From Actinomycetota bacterium (lineage in GTDB: Bacteria > Actinomycetota > Thermoleophilia > Solirubrobacterales > Solirubrobacteraceae): a stretch of DNA of 45,775 nt. The notes beneath the pieces were generated by a model, which did no database searches, was not told the origin of the DNA, and worked only from the letters and a program-made list of their open reading frames with translations. This document shows positions 1-8,150 of this stretch, piece after piece (the stretch's first letter is position 1; the number at the start of each line of letters is the position of its first letter). The stretch covers positions 1-45,775 of the forward strand of contig VAXW01000009.1 in assembly GCA_005884115.1 (NCBI GenBank). Direction: 5' to 3'. The position numbers and the translations under genes are program-made.

Positions 1-767
1 TTGGTCGAGTCGTTGCCCGCGGCCACGAGCAAGAAGAAGCCCATCACGATCTCGTGCTCCTCGAGTTTCTCGCCTTCGACCTCGGCGTGCACGAGCACGC
101 TCGTCAAATCGTCGGTCGGGTGCTCGCGGCGCTCGGCGATCAGCTTGCGGCAGCGCTCGAAGATCTCGGGGATGTCTTTTTCGAGCACCCCCTCTATGCC
201 GGAGGGGTTGAGGTCCACATCGCCCGCCCCGAGCGTCGAGTTCATTAGGTTGGCCCACACGGCGTCGTCCTCGGGCGGGATGCCCATGAAGCTTCCGATC
301 ACGCGCGCGACCACCGGCTGCGCGACCTCGTTGACGAGCTCGCAGCCCTCGCGCCCCTCCACGCGCGAGAGGACGTCGCGCACGATCGCCCTGATCGCGT
401 CCTCGTGCGCGGCGATGCGCTTGGGCGTGAAGCCCGCCTGGAAGAGCGCCTTCAGGCGGTCGTGCTTGGGCGGGTCCATGCCGATGAACATCGCCTGTAT
501 GAGCTCGACCGGGAACACGACCGAGAGCGCGGTGATGCCGCCGCGTTCGGAGGAGTACGTCTGCCAGTCGCGGCTGACGGCATGGATGTCGTCGGCCGTC
601 GTGACCGACCAGTAGCCGGCCTCCTCGGGGTACTCGCTGATGCGCGAGGTCCAGTGCACGGGGCACTCGTTGCGCAGTCGCTTGAAGAGATCGTGCGGAG
701 GTCCGTCGATCCACAGCTCACGCTCGCCGACGAGCACGTTGTCAAGACTGCTGCCGACCGTCGCCAT
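1..767 (-). CDS. Cytochrome P450, N-terminal part (cut by window edge)
   Basis: About 255 residues of a cytochrome P450 monooxygenase; the gene runs off the left edge. It begins with ATG at 765-767, preceded by a strong AGGAGGTT Shine-Dalgarno sequence. A stretch MDPPKHDRLK matches the usual P450 'DPPxHxxxR' region before the C helix. The last complete codons (near base 3) read AGNDST, the oxygen-activating I-helix motif (A/G)Gx(D/E)(T/S)T. The ExxR motif and the haem-ligand Cys lie outside the window, so activity cannot be confirmed. The substrate is unknown; the N-terminal wording resembles actinobacterial sterol or alkyl-chain CYPs, which is only an impression. The riboswitch-controlled rlpA-like gene lies upstream on the same strand, 69 bp away. 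Confidence 0.9.
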   Translation of the reverse strand, partial: MATVGSSLDNVLVGERELWIDGPPHDLFKRLRNECPVHWTSRISEYPEEAGYWSVTTADDIHAVSRDWQTYSSERGGITALSVVFPVELIQAMFIGMDPPKHDRLKALFQAGFTPKRIAAHEDAIRAIVRDVLSRVEGREGCELVNEVAQPVVARVIGSFMGIPPEDDAVWANLMNSTLGAGDVDLNPSGIEGVLEKDIPEIFERCRKLIAERREHPTDDLTSVLVHAEVEGEKLEEHEIVMGFFLLVAAGNDST

Positions 768-836
768 CGGAACCTCCTGATCGTGTGCGTTGCGCCCGCT
801 CGATCTTACTGGCTGCCCGGCCAGCCTTGCAGCGAA

Positions 837-1496
837 TCAATGCGTGCTCCACACCGTCCCCGTGTCGCCGAAGCCCAGTGCCCGCTTGGTGGCCTCGGTG
901 AGGTCGAACTCGCGGCCGGCGACGAAGGGACCGCGGTCGACGACGGGGACGCGGATCGAGCGTCCGTGGTAGCGCAGCGTCACGAGCGTGCCGCAGGGAA
1001 GCGTGCGGTTGGCGACGCCGAGCGTCGAGCTCGCGAGCGCGCCGCCGCAGGCGAGCATTCCGCCGCCCCCGTACCAGGACGCGTCGACGAGGCGGTAGAC
1101 GTTCATGCGCCGCAGCCGCCGGCCCGCGGGTGCATCGACGGCGTCGCCGGCGAAGTGCACGCGCAGGCGGGCACTCCCCGTCCGTCGCGCGCGGAAGCGC
1201 AGCCGGTAATGGCCGGAGGCGTTCGTGCGCACGTGCGCGAGGCTGTGCCAGCCACCTCGCCCGAATGCCTGCAGGGTGATCATCCGCCCAGCCAGGCTGG
1301 CTGTCCCCTTCTCGGCAAGCAGCCTTCCCGCGATGACGACGGTGCCGCCGTGCAGCACGTCCGTGCTCTGGCGACGCACGCGCAGGCGAGTTCTGGACCG
1401 ACGCGCGATTGGCTCGATCGGCGCCAGGGTGCTCGATGCGATCCCCGACGCCGCCAGATCGATGGCAGGCTGCGCGGGGGGCTCATACGCGACCAT
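837..1496 (-). CDS. RlpA-like double-psi beta-barrel cell-wall protein
   Basis: A 219-residue protein. The C-terminal ~85 residues form an RlpA-type double-psi beta-barrel: an ASWYGGG motif, paired cysteines (LACGG and LPCGT), and VVDRGPFV followed by GREFDLT, the usual RlpA signature. Residues ~45-130 look like an Ig-like beta-sandwich (alternating hydrophobics ending in RVHFAGD). RlpA-family proteins act on or bind peptidoglycan in the envelope. I chose the ATG at 1494-1496 because an AAGGAGG lies 12 bp upstream and because longer starts would fall inside the riboswitch. No signal peptide or membrane segment is visible, which is odd for a wall protein. Expression is probably controlled by the c-di-AMP aptamer immediately upstream. 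Confidence 0.85.
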   Translation of the reverse strand: MVAYEPPAQPAIDLAASGIASSTLAPIEPIARRSRTRLRVRRQSTDVLHGGTVVIAGRLLAEKGTASLAGRMITLQAFGRGGWHSLAHVRTNASGHYRLRFRARRTGSARLRVHFAGDAVDAPAGRRLRRMNVYRLVDASWYGGGGMLACGGALASSTLGVANRTLPCGTLVTLRYHGRSIRVPVVDRGPFVAGREFDLTEATKRALGFGDTGTVWSTH

Positions 1497-1514
1497 GTTG
1501 ATTGACAACCTCCT

Positions 1515-1702
1515 TGTGTCTCCGCCTACGGAGTTAGCTGTCGGGCTCACGGCCGGCCTGCACGCGCTGGTTGGGCACGCGCGCGCAAACCGGGCGTTGC
1601 GGCCGCATCAGCGGCCGGTTCGCCCCGCCCGGACCGCGCTCGAGGCGCGTCCGGCAACTGGGTCTCCCGCTCGCCGCCATCTGCGGGCGGCGACTCGGCT
1701 GA
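1515..1702 (-). promoter_or_regulatory. c-di-AMP riboswitch (ydaO/yuaA class) in rlpA-like leader
   Basis: On the minus strand the leader carries the hallmark 3' core of ydaO aptamers, GCCCGACAGCTAACTCCGTA (about 1548-1528), followed by GGCGGAGACACAAGGAGG, which merges into the ribosome-binding site. Upstream are CAGCCGAGTCGCC (about 1701-1689), GGGAGACCCAGTT and GGGGCGAACC, matching the order of conserved blocks recalled from structurally studied ydaO RNAs. A GC-rich variable helix lies between them. In actinobacteria and Firmicutes this class is known to turn off cell-wall hydrolase genes when c-di-AMP is high, which fits the RlpA-like gene downstream. Boundaries are estimates. No expression-platform terminator could be assigned with confidence. 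Confidence 0.88.
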
Positions 1703-1813
1703 ATCGAACAGTTGTTCGCGATCCTAGTCGCGCGGCCAGCGCGACTTCTGTGACGAGGCGCACACTTGTCCGTGCCCGCCCGAGAAGTGCTGAGTGCCAC
1801 AATCTCTCGGGCG

Positions 1814-1972
1814 ATGAGGGCCGACGACGAGATCATCAAGTGCGACCGCTGCGGCTGCAGGACCGACACCGACTCCGAGGAACGCGCTGAAGCCCATGGA
1901 TGGCTCGTCGATCGCGGCTCGGAGCCACACAGCCACATCTGTCCGGCTTGCTGTGAGGCTGCACGGCCGTAG
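1814..1972 (+). CDS. Small zinc-ribbon-like hypothetical protein
   Basis: A 52-residue protein starting MRADDEIIKCDRCGCRT. It holds two metal-binding-type pairs: CDRC near residue 10 and, after a short linker containing HSH, CPAC followed by another Cys near the C-terminus. This suggests a single zinc ribbon. A longer start exists at 1766, but the ATG at 1814 places the first Cys pair close to the N-terminus, as is common for such small proteins. The ribosome-binding site is weak. It lies divergently from the riboswitch/rlpA-like gene and just upstream of a SnoaL-like gene. Function unknown. Confidence 0.5.
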   Translation: MRADDEIIKCDRCGCRTDTDSEERAEAHGWLVDRGSEPHSHICPACCEAARP

Positions 1973-2009
1973 GTAAAGGCGAAGGCGAACTCGCGAGATA
2001 CTTCACCGG

Positions 2010-2411
2010 GTGTCGGAGAACCTGGACCTCGTACGCTCGATCCACAAGACCTGGGAGCGTGGCGACTTCAGCTCCGTCGAGTGGGCACATCCCGAGATCG
2101 AGTACGTCTACCCTGAAGGTCCCTCGCCCAGAAGCTCGACGGGGCTGGCCGAGATGGCAGAGGGCCTGCGCGGCTGGCTGAGCGCATGGGAGGAGTTCCG
2201 CGTCGAGGCGGACGAGTACCGCGAGCTTGACGGCGAGCGGGTGCTCGTGCTCGTCCACCGCAGCGGCCGCGGCAAGACAAGCGGGCTGCAGCTGGGGCAA
2301 CTGGGGTCGGAGGGAGCGAGCCTCTTCCACGTCCGCGAGGGCAAGGTGACGAGGCTCATCATCTACGCCGACCGCAGCCGCGCCTTCGCCGACCTCGGCC
2401 TCGTGGAGTAG
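2010..2411 (+). CDS. SnoaL-like (NTF2-fold) protein
   Basis: 133 residues with the typical SnoaL-like opening (MSENLDLVRSIHKTWERGDF) and a C-terminal beta-sheet half ending LFHVREGKVTRLIIYADRS. The family uses an NTF2-like cone fold; members range from polyketide cyclases and dehydratases to proteins of unknown role, so no substrate is proposed. The start is GTG at 2010 without a clear Shine-Dalgarno sequence. It is closely related and identical in length to the first SnoaL gene of the 25.4 kb array: WERGDF, ADEYREL, RGRGKTSG-like and LFHVR segments are shared. The bases after its stop resemble the start of another family copy (see the pseudogene at 2415). Confidence 0.85.
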   Translation: MSENLDLVRSIHKTWERGDFSSVEWAHPEIEYVYPEGPSPRSSTGLAEMAEGLRGWLSAWEEFRVEADEYRELDGERVLVLVHRSGRGKTSGLQLGQLGSEGASLFHVREGKVTRLIIYADRSRAFADLGLVE

Positions 2412-2414
2412 GCG

Positions 2415-2631
2415 GCGTCGCAGGAGAATGTGGACCTCGGCGGTGTCCGAGGAGTCCACGACCCTGGGCCAGGTGGAGCTGGTACGCAGCCAAGTGGACG
2501 CTGCGGACAGCGGTGATACGAGCATGCGCGTCGAGCCGGCGGGTACACCGGCGAGGGCGACGCCATGCGGCGCCCTCGCCGTGATGCCCGTCGTGCACGC
2601 ACGCGCGCATGCGAGCGGACCCCGTCGTTGA
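2415..2631 (+). pseudogene. Decayed SnoaL-like tandem copy
   Basis: After the TAG of the preceding gene come GCG and then GCG-TCG-CAG-GAG-AAT-GTG-GAC. This is the same spacing and sequence as the start of the intact SnoaL gene at 26262 (TAG-GCG-GTG-TCG-CAG-GAG-AAC-GTG-GAG), except that the start GTG has become GCG. In another frame from about 2466 a stretch reads GQVELVRSQVDAADSGD, again like a SnoaL N-terminus (ENVELVRR...GD). No continuous reading frame joins the pieces and no C-terminal half is recognisable. I read it as a remnant of a second gene in a tandem array; the 3' limit is arbitrary. Confidence 0.5.
2549..2581. terminator. GC-rich hairpin, possible terminator
   Basis: Perfect 11-bp inverted repeat (CGGCGAGGGCG / CGCCCTCGCCG) around an 11-nt loop, in the gap between the SnoaL-like gene and the acyltransferase gene. 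It has no T-run, so it is at best a GC-type or factor-assisted terminator. Confidence 0.35.
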
Positions 2632-2663
2632 CGCGCACGCGACGAACAGCGACAATCGGCGCA

Positions 2664-4205
2664 ATGGCCAACCCGGATCGCCTGACGGCGCTCGACTCGG
2701 CGTTCCTTCACCTGGAGGATCACTCGACGGCGCACATGCACGTGGCATCGGTGATGGTGTTCGAGGGAGCAGCGCCGGCGCCGCAGGAGCTCGTGAACCA
2801 CGTTATGAGCCGGCTGCACCTCGTGCCTCGCTACCGCCAGCGGCTGGCGTTCGTGCCGCTCGATCAGGGCCGGCCGGTTTGGGCGGATGACCCGTACTTC
2901 AACCCGCGCTACCACATCCGCCACACCGCGCTCCCGAAGCCCGCGGACGACGCGGCGCTGAAGCGGCTCGCCGGCCGGCTGTTCTCGCAGCGCCTGGACC
3001 GCTCGAAGCCGCTATGGGAGATATGGCTGGTCGAGCAGATGTCGGACGACCGCTTCGCGATGATCGCCAAGACCCACCACGCGCTCGTCGACGGGGTCTC
3101 GGGCGTCGACATCACCACGGTGCTCTTCGACACCTCGCCGGACCCGATGCCGGTGCCCGAGCCGCCGGAGCACTGGACCGCCAAGCCGCTGCCGGGATCG
3201 GCGAAGCTTCTGGGGGAGGCGCTGCGCGAGCGTGCGACGGTGCCGGCGGAGATGACGCGCGGTGCGCGGGCGCTGCTGCGTGCACCACGCAGGGTGCTGG
3301 GGCAGGTCAAGGACGGGCTGGTGAGCATCGGGGTGACGACGCTTGCGGGCATAAACGCGCCCGCGCCGGACAGTCCCTTCAACGTGGAGATCGGACCCCA
3401 TCGGCGCTACACGTTCCTCGACGCGGACCTCGCGGAATTCAAAGCGATCAAGGACTCGCTCGGCGGCACCCTCAACGACGTCGTGCTCTCGGTGGTGAGC
3501 CTTGCGCTCGGCAGGTACCTGCGCGACCAGCTCAGCGTGCGCACGAAGGGACTGGAGCTGAAGGCGATGGTGCCGGTCTCGGTGCGCAGCGACGCCGAGC
3601 GCGGCGCGCTCGGCAACCGCGTGGCGGCCATGTGGGCGCCTTTGCCGGTGGGCATCGAAAACCCGGCTGAAAACCTGCGCCACATCAGCAAGGCGATGGA
3701 GGACTTGAAGAGCTCCGGGCAGGCCGTGGGCGCGCAAGTGCTGACCAACCTGGCCGGCTTCGCGCCGCCGACGATCCTGAGCCAGGCCGCTCGCCTTCAG
3801 GCGCGCCAGCGCTTCTTCAACCTCGTCGTCACGAACGTGCCCGGTCCGCAGTTCCCGCTATACATCCTCGGGCGCCGACTCCAGGTCCTCTACCCTGTCG
3901 TCCCGCTCGCGCGCCGTCAGGCGCTGGGCATCGCTGTCATGAGCTACGACGGGCGCCTCGGCTTCGGCCTGCTCGGCGACTTCGACGCGCTGCCCGAGCT
4001 CGAGACGATCGCTGGGGACCTGAGGTGGGCGATCGCTTCGCTCGCCAGGGCTGCCGGCCTGCAGCCGGCGTCGCGGCGTCGCCCCAAGCGAGCGCCCGCG
4101 CAGCGCAAGCCCGCCACCGGCGCCGCCGGCAACGGCGCCGCCGGCGAACGCCTCGCCGCCGCTTCCACGCGCAAGCCGACCCGCAAGTCAGTCAGCCCCG
4201 ACTGA
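2664..4205 (+). CDS. Wax ester synthase / diacylglycerol acyltransferase (WS/DGAT) family protein
   Basis: 513 residues. The condensation-type active-site motif HHxxxDG is present as HHALVDG at residues 138-144, with PLWE at 116-119 and a later TLNDVVLSVV segment typical of bacterial WS/DGATs. These enzymes esterify fatty acyl-CoA to diacylglycerol or long-chain alcohols to make storage triacylglycerol or wax esters, usually at the membrane or lipid-body surface. I chose the ATG at 2664 because the family begins near 'MxxxDRLTALDSAFLHLE'; an upstream extension of the frame is arginine-rich and unlikely to be coding. The last ~45 residues are a Lys/Arg/Ala-rich tail beyond the catalytic fold. 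nadE follows 29 bp downstream. Confidence 0.92.
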   Translation: MANPDRLTALDSAFLHLEDHSTAHMHVASVMVFEGAAPAPQELVNHVMSRLHLVPRYRQRLAFVPLDQGRPVWADDPYFNPRYHIRHTALPKPADDAALKRLAGRLFSQRLDRSKPLWEIWLVEQMSDDRFAMIAKTHHALVDGVSGVDITTVLFDTSPDPMPVPEPPEHWTAKPLPGSAKLLGEALRERATVPAEMTRGARALLRAPRRVLGQVKDGLVSIGVTTLAGINAPAPDSPFNVEIGPHRRYTFLDADLAEFKAIKDSLGGTLNDVVLSVVSLALGRYLRDQLSVRTKGLELKAMVPVSVRSDAERGALGNRVAAMWAPLPVGIENPAENLRHISKAMEDLKSSGQAVGAQVLTNLAGFAPPTILSQAARLQARQRFFNLVVTNVPGPQFPLYILGRRLQVLYPVVPLARRQALGIAVMSYDGRLGFGLLGDFDALPELETIAGDLRWAIASLARAAGLQPASRRRPKRAPAQRKPATGAAGNGAAGERLAAASTRKPTRKSVSPD

Positions 4206-4234
4206 GCGTTCCCAGCGAGGCGGAGCGCTGAGCG

Positions 4235-5983
<1,749 letters not shown>

Positions 5984-5990
5984 TTGAACG

Positions 5991-6566
5991 ATGCGTCTGG
6001 TCCTGCTCGCGAGCGCGGCGCTGGGCCTGAGCGGATGCGCGCTAGCGCTGAGCTCGTGCGGCGACACGCTTCAGGACCGGCCCGTCCCGCACAACTCACT
6101 CGAGAGCATGATCGTGGCGCCCTACCCCGTGTACTGGCTCGGGGGCTCGTTTGAAGGGCTGCGAATCACCGAAGCCACGCACGATCCGAGCGGCGCGTTC
6201 ACGGTCCAGTACGGCGACTGCATCACCGGCGGGCAGTACACGTGCGTGGCGCCGCTGCGGGTCGTCACCTCGCCCGACAACAGCTTCATCCCCGGCGGGA
6301 GCACGGCCGGCTCCTCGGGGCGTCTGCGCGGCGTTCGCGCCTTCTTCGCGCGCGGGGGGCGGGTCATCGAGCTCGCGACAGGACCGGTCGTGGTAGGTAT
6401 TTATGCGGCTCGCGCCCGCCTGGCGGGCGCAGCCGGTGAGGGCTTGGTGCCGATCAACTCCCCAGCTGTTCCCGGCGGCCGCTTGCCGCCGGGGCTCCCC
6501 GACACGGGCTTCGCGCTGCGACCGCTGCCCTCGCAGATCCCCTCTCGGTTGCGTGCTGTCCGCTAA
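5991..6566 (+). CDS. Putative lipoprotein of unknown function
   Basis: 191 residues. The N-terminus is a short hydrophobic signal sequence with two possible lipoboxes: LSGC (Cys16) or LSSC (Cys23). The second gives a more usual signal length. The mature part contains a YWLGGSFEG segment and a conserved-looking YGDCITGGQYTC stretch with two Cys that could form a disulfide. No catalytic motif was recognised. It begins 7 bp after nadE, so it probably shares a transcript, but nothing ties it to NAD metabolism. It converges on the thioesterase gene with only 6 bp between the stops. Confidence 0.75.
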   Translation: MRLVLLASAALGLSGCALALSSCGDTLQDRPVPHNSLESMIVAPYPVYWLGGSFEGLRITEATHDPSGAFTVQYGDCITGGQYTCVAPLRVVTSPDNSFIPGGSTAGSSGRLRGVRAFFARGGRVIELATGPVVVGIYAARARLAGAAGEGLVPINSPAVPGGRLPPGLPDTGFALRPLPSQIPSRLRAVR

Positions 6567-6572
6567 CGGGGA

Positions 6573-6983
6573 CTAGGAAGCGCCTCGCACGGCGATCGTC
6601 ATGCGGGTCACCGCGCACGTGCGGCCGGCGTCGTCGCTGAAGCGGACGTCCCAAACCCAGGTGGTGCGTCCGCGGTGCAGGCGCGTGGCGTGCGCGTGCA
6701 CGACGCCCTCGGTGATGGGGCGCAGAAAGCTGGTGCTGTTCGAGAGCCCCATCGCCATGCTGCCTTCGCCCATCACGGCCAGCGCCGTGGCCAGCGAGGC
6801 CATGGACTCGGCGATCGCGGCGTACACGCCGCCGTGGAGCAGCCCGGCTGGCTGCTTGAGCTCGTCGCGGACGGCGACCTGGGCGCGCACCTCCCGCTCG
6901 TCGTACGCGAGCAACTGAAGGCCGTACAGGCGGTCGAAGCCCTGGACCGCGTGGTTGAGCTCTGAGACAGTCGGCTCGGCCAT
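6573..6983 (-). CDS. PaaI-type hotdog-fold thioesterase
   Basis: 136 residues with the hotdog thioesterase signature LLHGGVYAAIAESMAS (HGG plus the acidic residue four to seven positions later) and a C-terminal RTTWVWDVRFSDDAGR strand pair ending in TRMTIAVR. The family hydrolyses acyl-CoA or aryl-CoA thioesters, often as a rescue activity. I chose the ATG at 6981-6983 because it starts directly before the conserved N-terminal helix; the upstream frame is arginine- and alanine-rich and not family-like. It is divergent from the sigma-region-like membrane protein, with about 75 bp between starts that must hold both promoters. Confidence 0.85.
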   Translation of the reverse strand: MAEPTVSELNHAVQGFDRLYGLQLLAYDEREVRAQVAVRDELKQPAGLLHGGVYAAIAESMASLATALAVMGEGSMAMGLSNSTSFLRPITEGVVHAHATRLHRGRTTWVWDVRFSDDAGRTCAVTRMTIAVRGAS

Positions 6984-7058
6984 GGCGGCGCCACGATAGC
7001 CTAGGTCTGCCGCGGCGGCTGTTCTCGGCGCCCGCGCGTGAGCGCCGCGGCATCCCCG

Positions 7059-8144
7059 ATGAGCCGATTGGACCAGCTCCCACCCGACCACAAGGCGGTG
7101 CTGTCGCTGCTGCTCGGGCGCCGCGAGAGCTACGCGAAGCTGGCTTCGCTGCTGAAGATCCGCGCGGGCGCGGTGCACGACCGCGCGCACGCCGCGCTGG
7201 CGGTGCTCGCACCGCGCGAGGCGCGCATGCTAAGCGCCGAGCGCCGCCGCGACGTGGGCGACTACGTGCTGGGGCAGCAGAGTGAGCAGCAGGGCCTCGC
7301 CACGCGGCGTCTGCTGGAGAGCTCGCCCGAGGCGCTCGCCTGGGCGCGGGCACTGGCAGCGGAGCTCTCGGCAGTCAGCGAGGAGCCGCTGCGCGCGCTT
7401 CCGGATGCCGCCCGGCAAGGAGCGGTTGGCTCAGGCGACGACGCGTTCGCGGAGGCGGGCGCGCGCGTAACGCCCTCGCCCGCTTCGCCGCCTGTGCCTT
7501 CGCCGCCTGTGCCTTCGCCAGCTTCGCCAGCTTCGCGGCCGGCGCCCTCCCCGGCATCCGGGCAGGCGCGAGCGCCGCTCTCGCTGGGCGAGCGCGCAGC
7601 GGGCTTGCCGTCGTTGCCCCCCGGCTCCAGGCGTGCCGGCGCGGTACTGCTCGCCGCACTGGTGGCAGGGGTGGTCGCCGCGGTGGTGCTCATCTCGGGC
7701 TCCGGCTCCAGCCACAAGCGCCCGAAAGCGACTGCCAGCACGGGGGCCCCGGCTACGAGTACGGGGCAGACGGGCAGCGCGCAGGCGACGAGGACCAAAG
7801 AAGACAAGCGCATAACGCTGCGCCCGCCGCCGGGATCGGGCTCGCACGCGCTCGGCGTGGCGGAGGTGCTCTCGGAAGGCAACAAGTACGCCTTCTACAT
7901 GGCGGCCGAAGGCCTGCCGCCCTCGCGCGGCTTCTTCTATGCGGTGTGGCTGTACAACTCGCCCACCAGCGCCGAGGCCCTCAGCAAGAGCCCTCCGGTT
8001 GGCTCCGACGGTCGCTTGCAGGGCGGAGCGCTGTTGCCGGCGAACGCGGCTCGCTACCACCGCATGCTCCTTACCCGGGAGACGAGCGAACGCCCGACTC
8101 ATCCTGGGCCGATCGTGCTCAGCGGATCCTTCGCGCTGCACTAG
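7059..8144 (+). CDS. One-span membrane protein: sigma-region-4-like N-terminus, RskA-like exterior domain
   Basis: 361 residues from ATG 7059 (an in-frame GTG at 7038 is also possible). Residues ~1-50 (MSRLDQLPPDHKAVLSLLLG, then SYAKLASLLKIRAGAVHDRAHAAL) look like a sigma-70 region-4 helix-turn-helix. A Pro/Ser/Ala-rich linker follows (~135-175), partly made of a 15-bp tandem repeat near 7490-7520. One membrane span lies at ~194-213, and the C-terminal ~110 residues resemble the extracytoplasmic domain of anti-sigma K factors. The arrangement suggests a membrane-tethered regulator facing DNA or sigma factor inside and sensing outside; this is inference. No adjacent sigma factor gene is present. 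Confidence 0.7.
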   Translation: MSRLDQLPPDHKAVLSLLLGRRESYAKLASLLKIRAGAVHDRAHAALAVLAPREARMLSAERRRDVGDYVLGQQSEQQGLATRRLLESSPEALAWARALAAELSAVSEEPLRALPDAARQGAVGSGDDAFAEAGARVTPSPASPPVPSPPVPSPASPASRPAPSPASGQARAPLSLGERAAGLPSLPPGSRRAGAVLLAALVAGVVAAVVLISGSGSSHKRPKATASTGAPATSTGQTGSAQATRTKEDKRITLRPPPGSGSHALGVAEVLSEGNKYAFYMAAEGLPPSRGFFYAVWLYNSPTSAEALSKSPPVGSDGRLQGGALLPANAARYHRMLLTRETSERPTHPGPIVLSGSFALH

Positions 8145-8150
8145 CGCTCA

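Noticed and set aside
405..1505. Long plus-strand open frame (366 codons)
   Set aside because: It lies antisense to the P450 and RlpA-like genes, its translation is arginine/alanine-rich with no family signature, and the minus-strand genes have motifs and ribosome-binding sites.
1836..2924. 362-codon minus-strand frame
   Set aside because: It is antisense to the SnoaL-like and WS/DGAT genes; its composition is that of a high-GC shadow frame.
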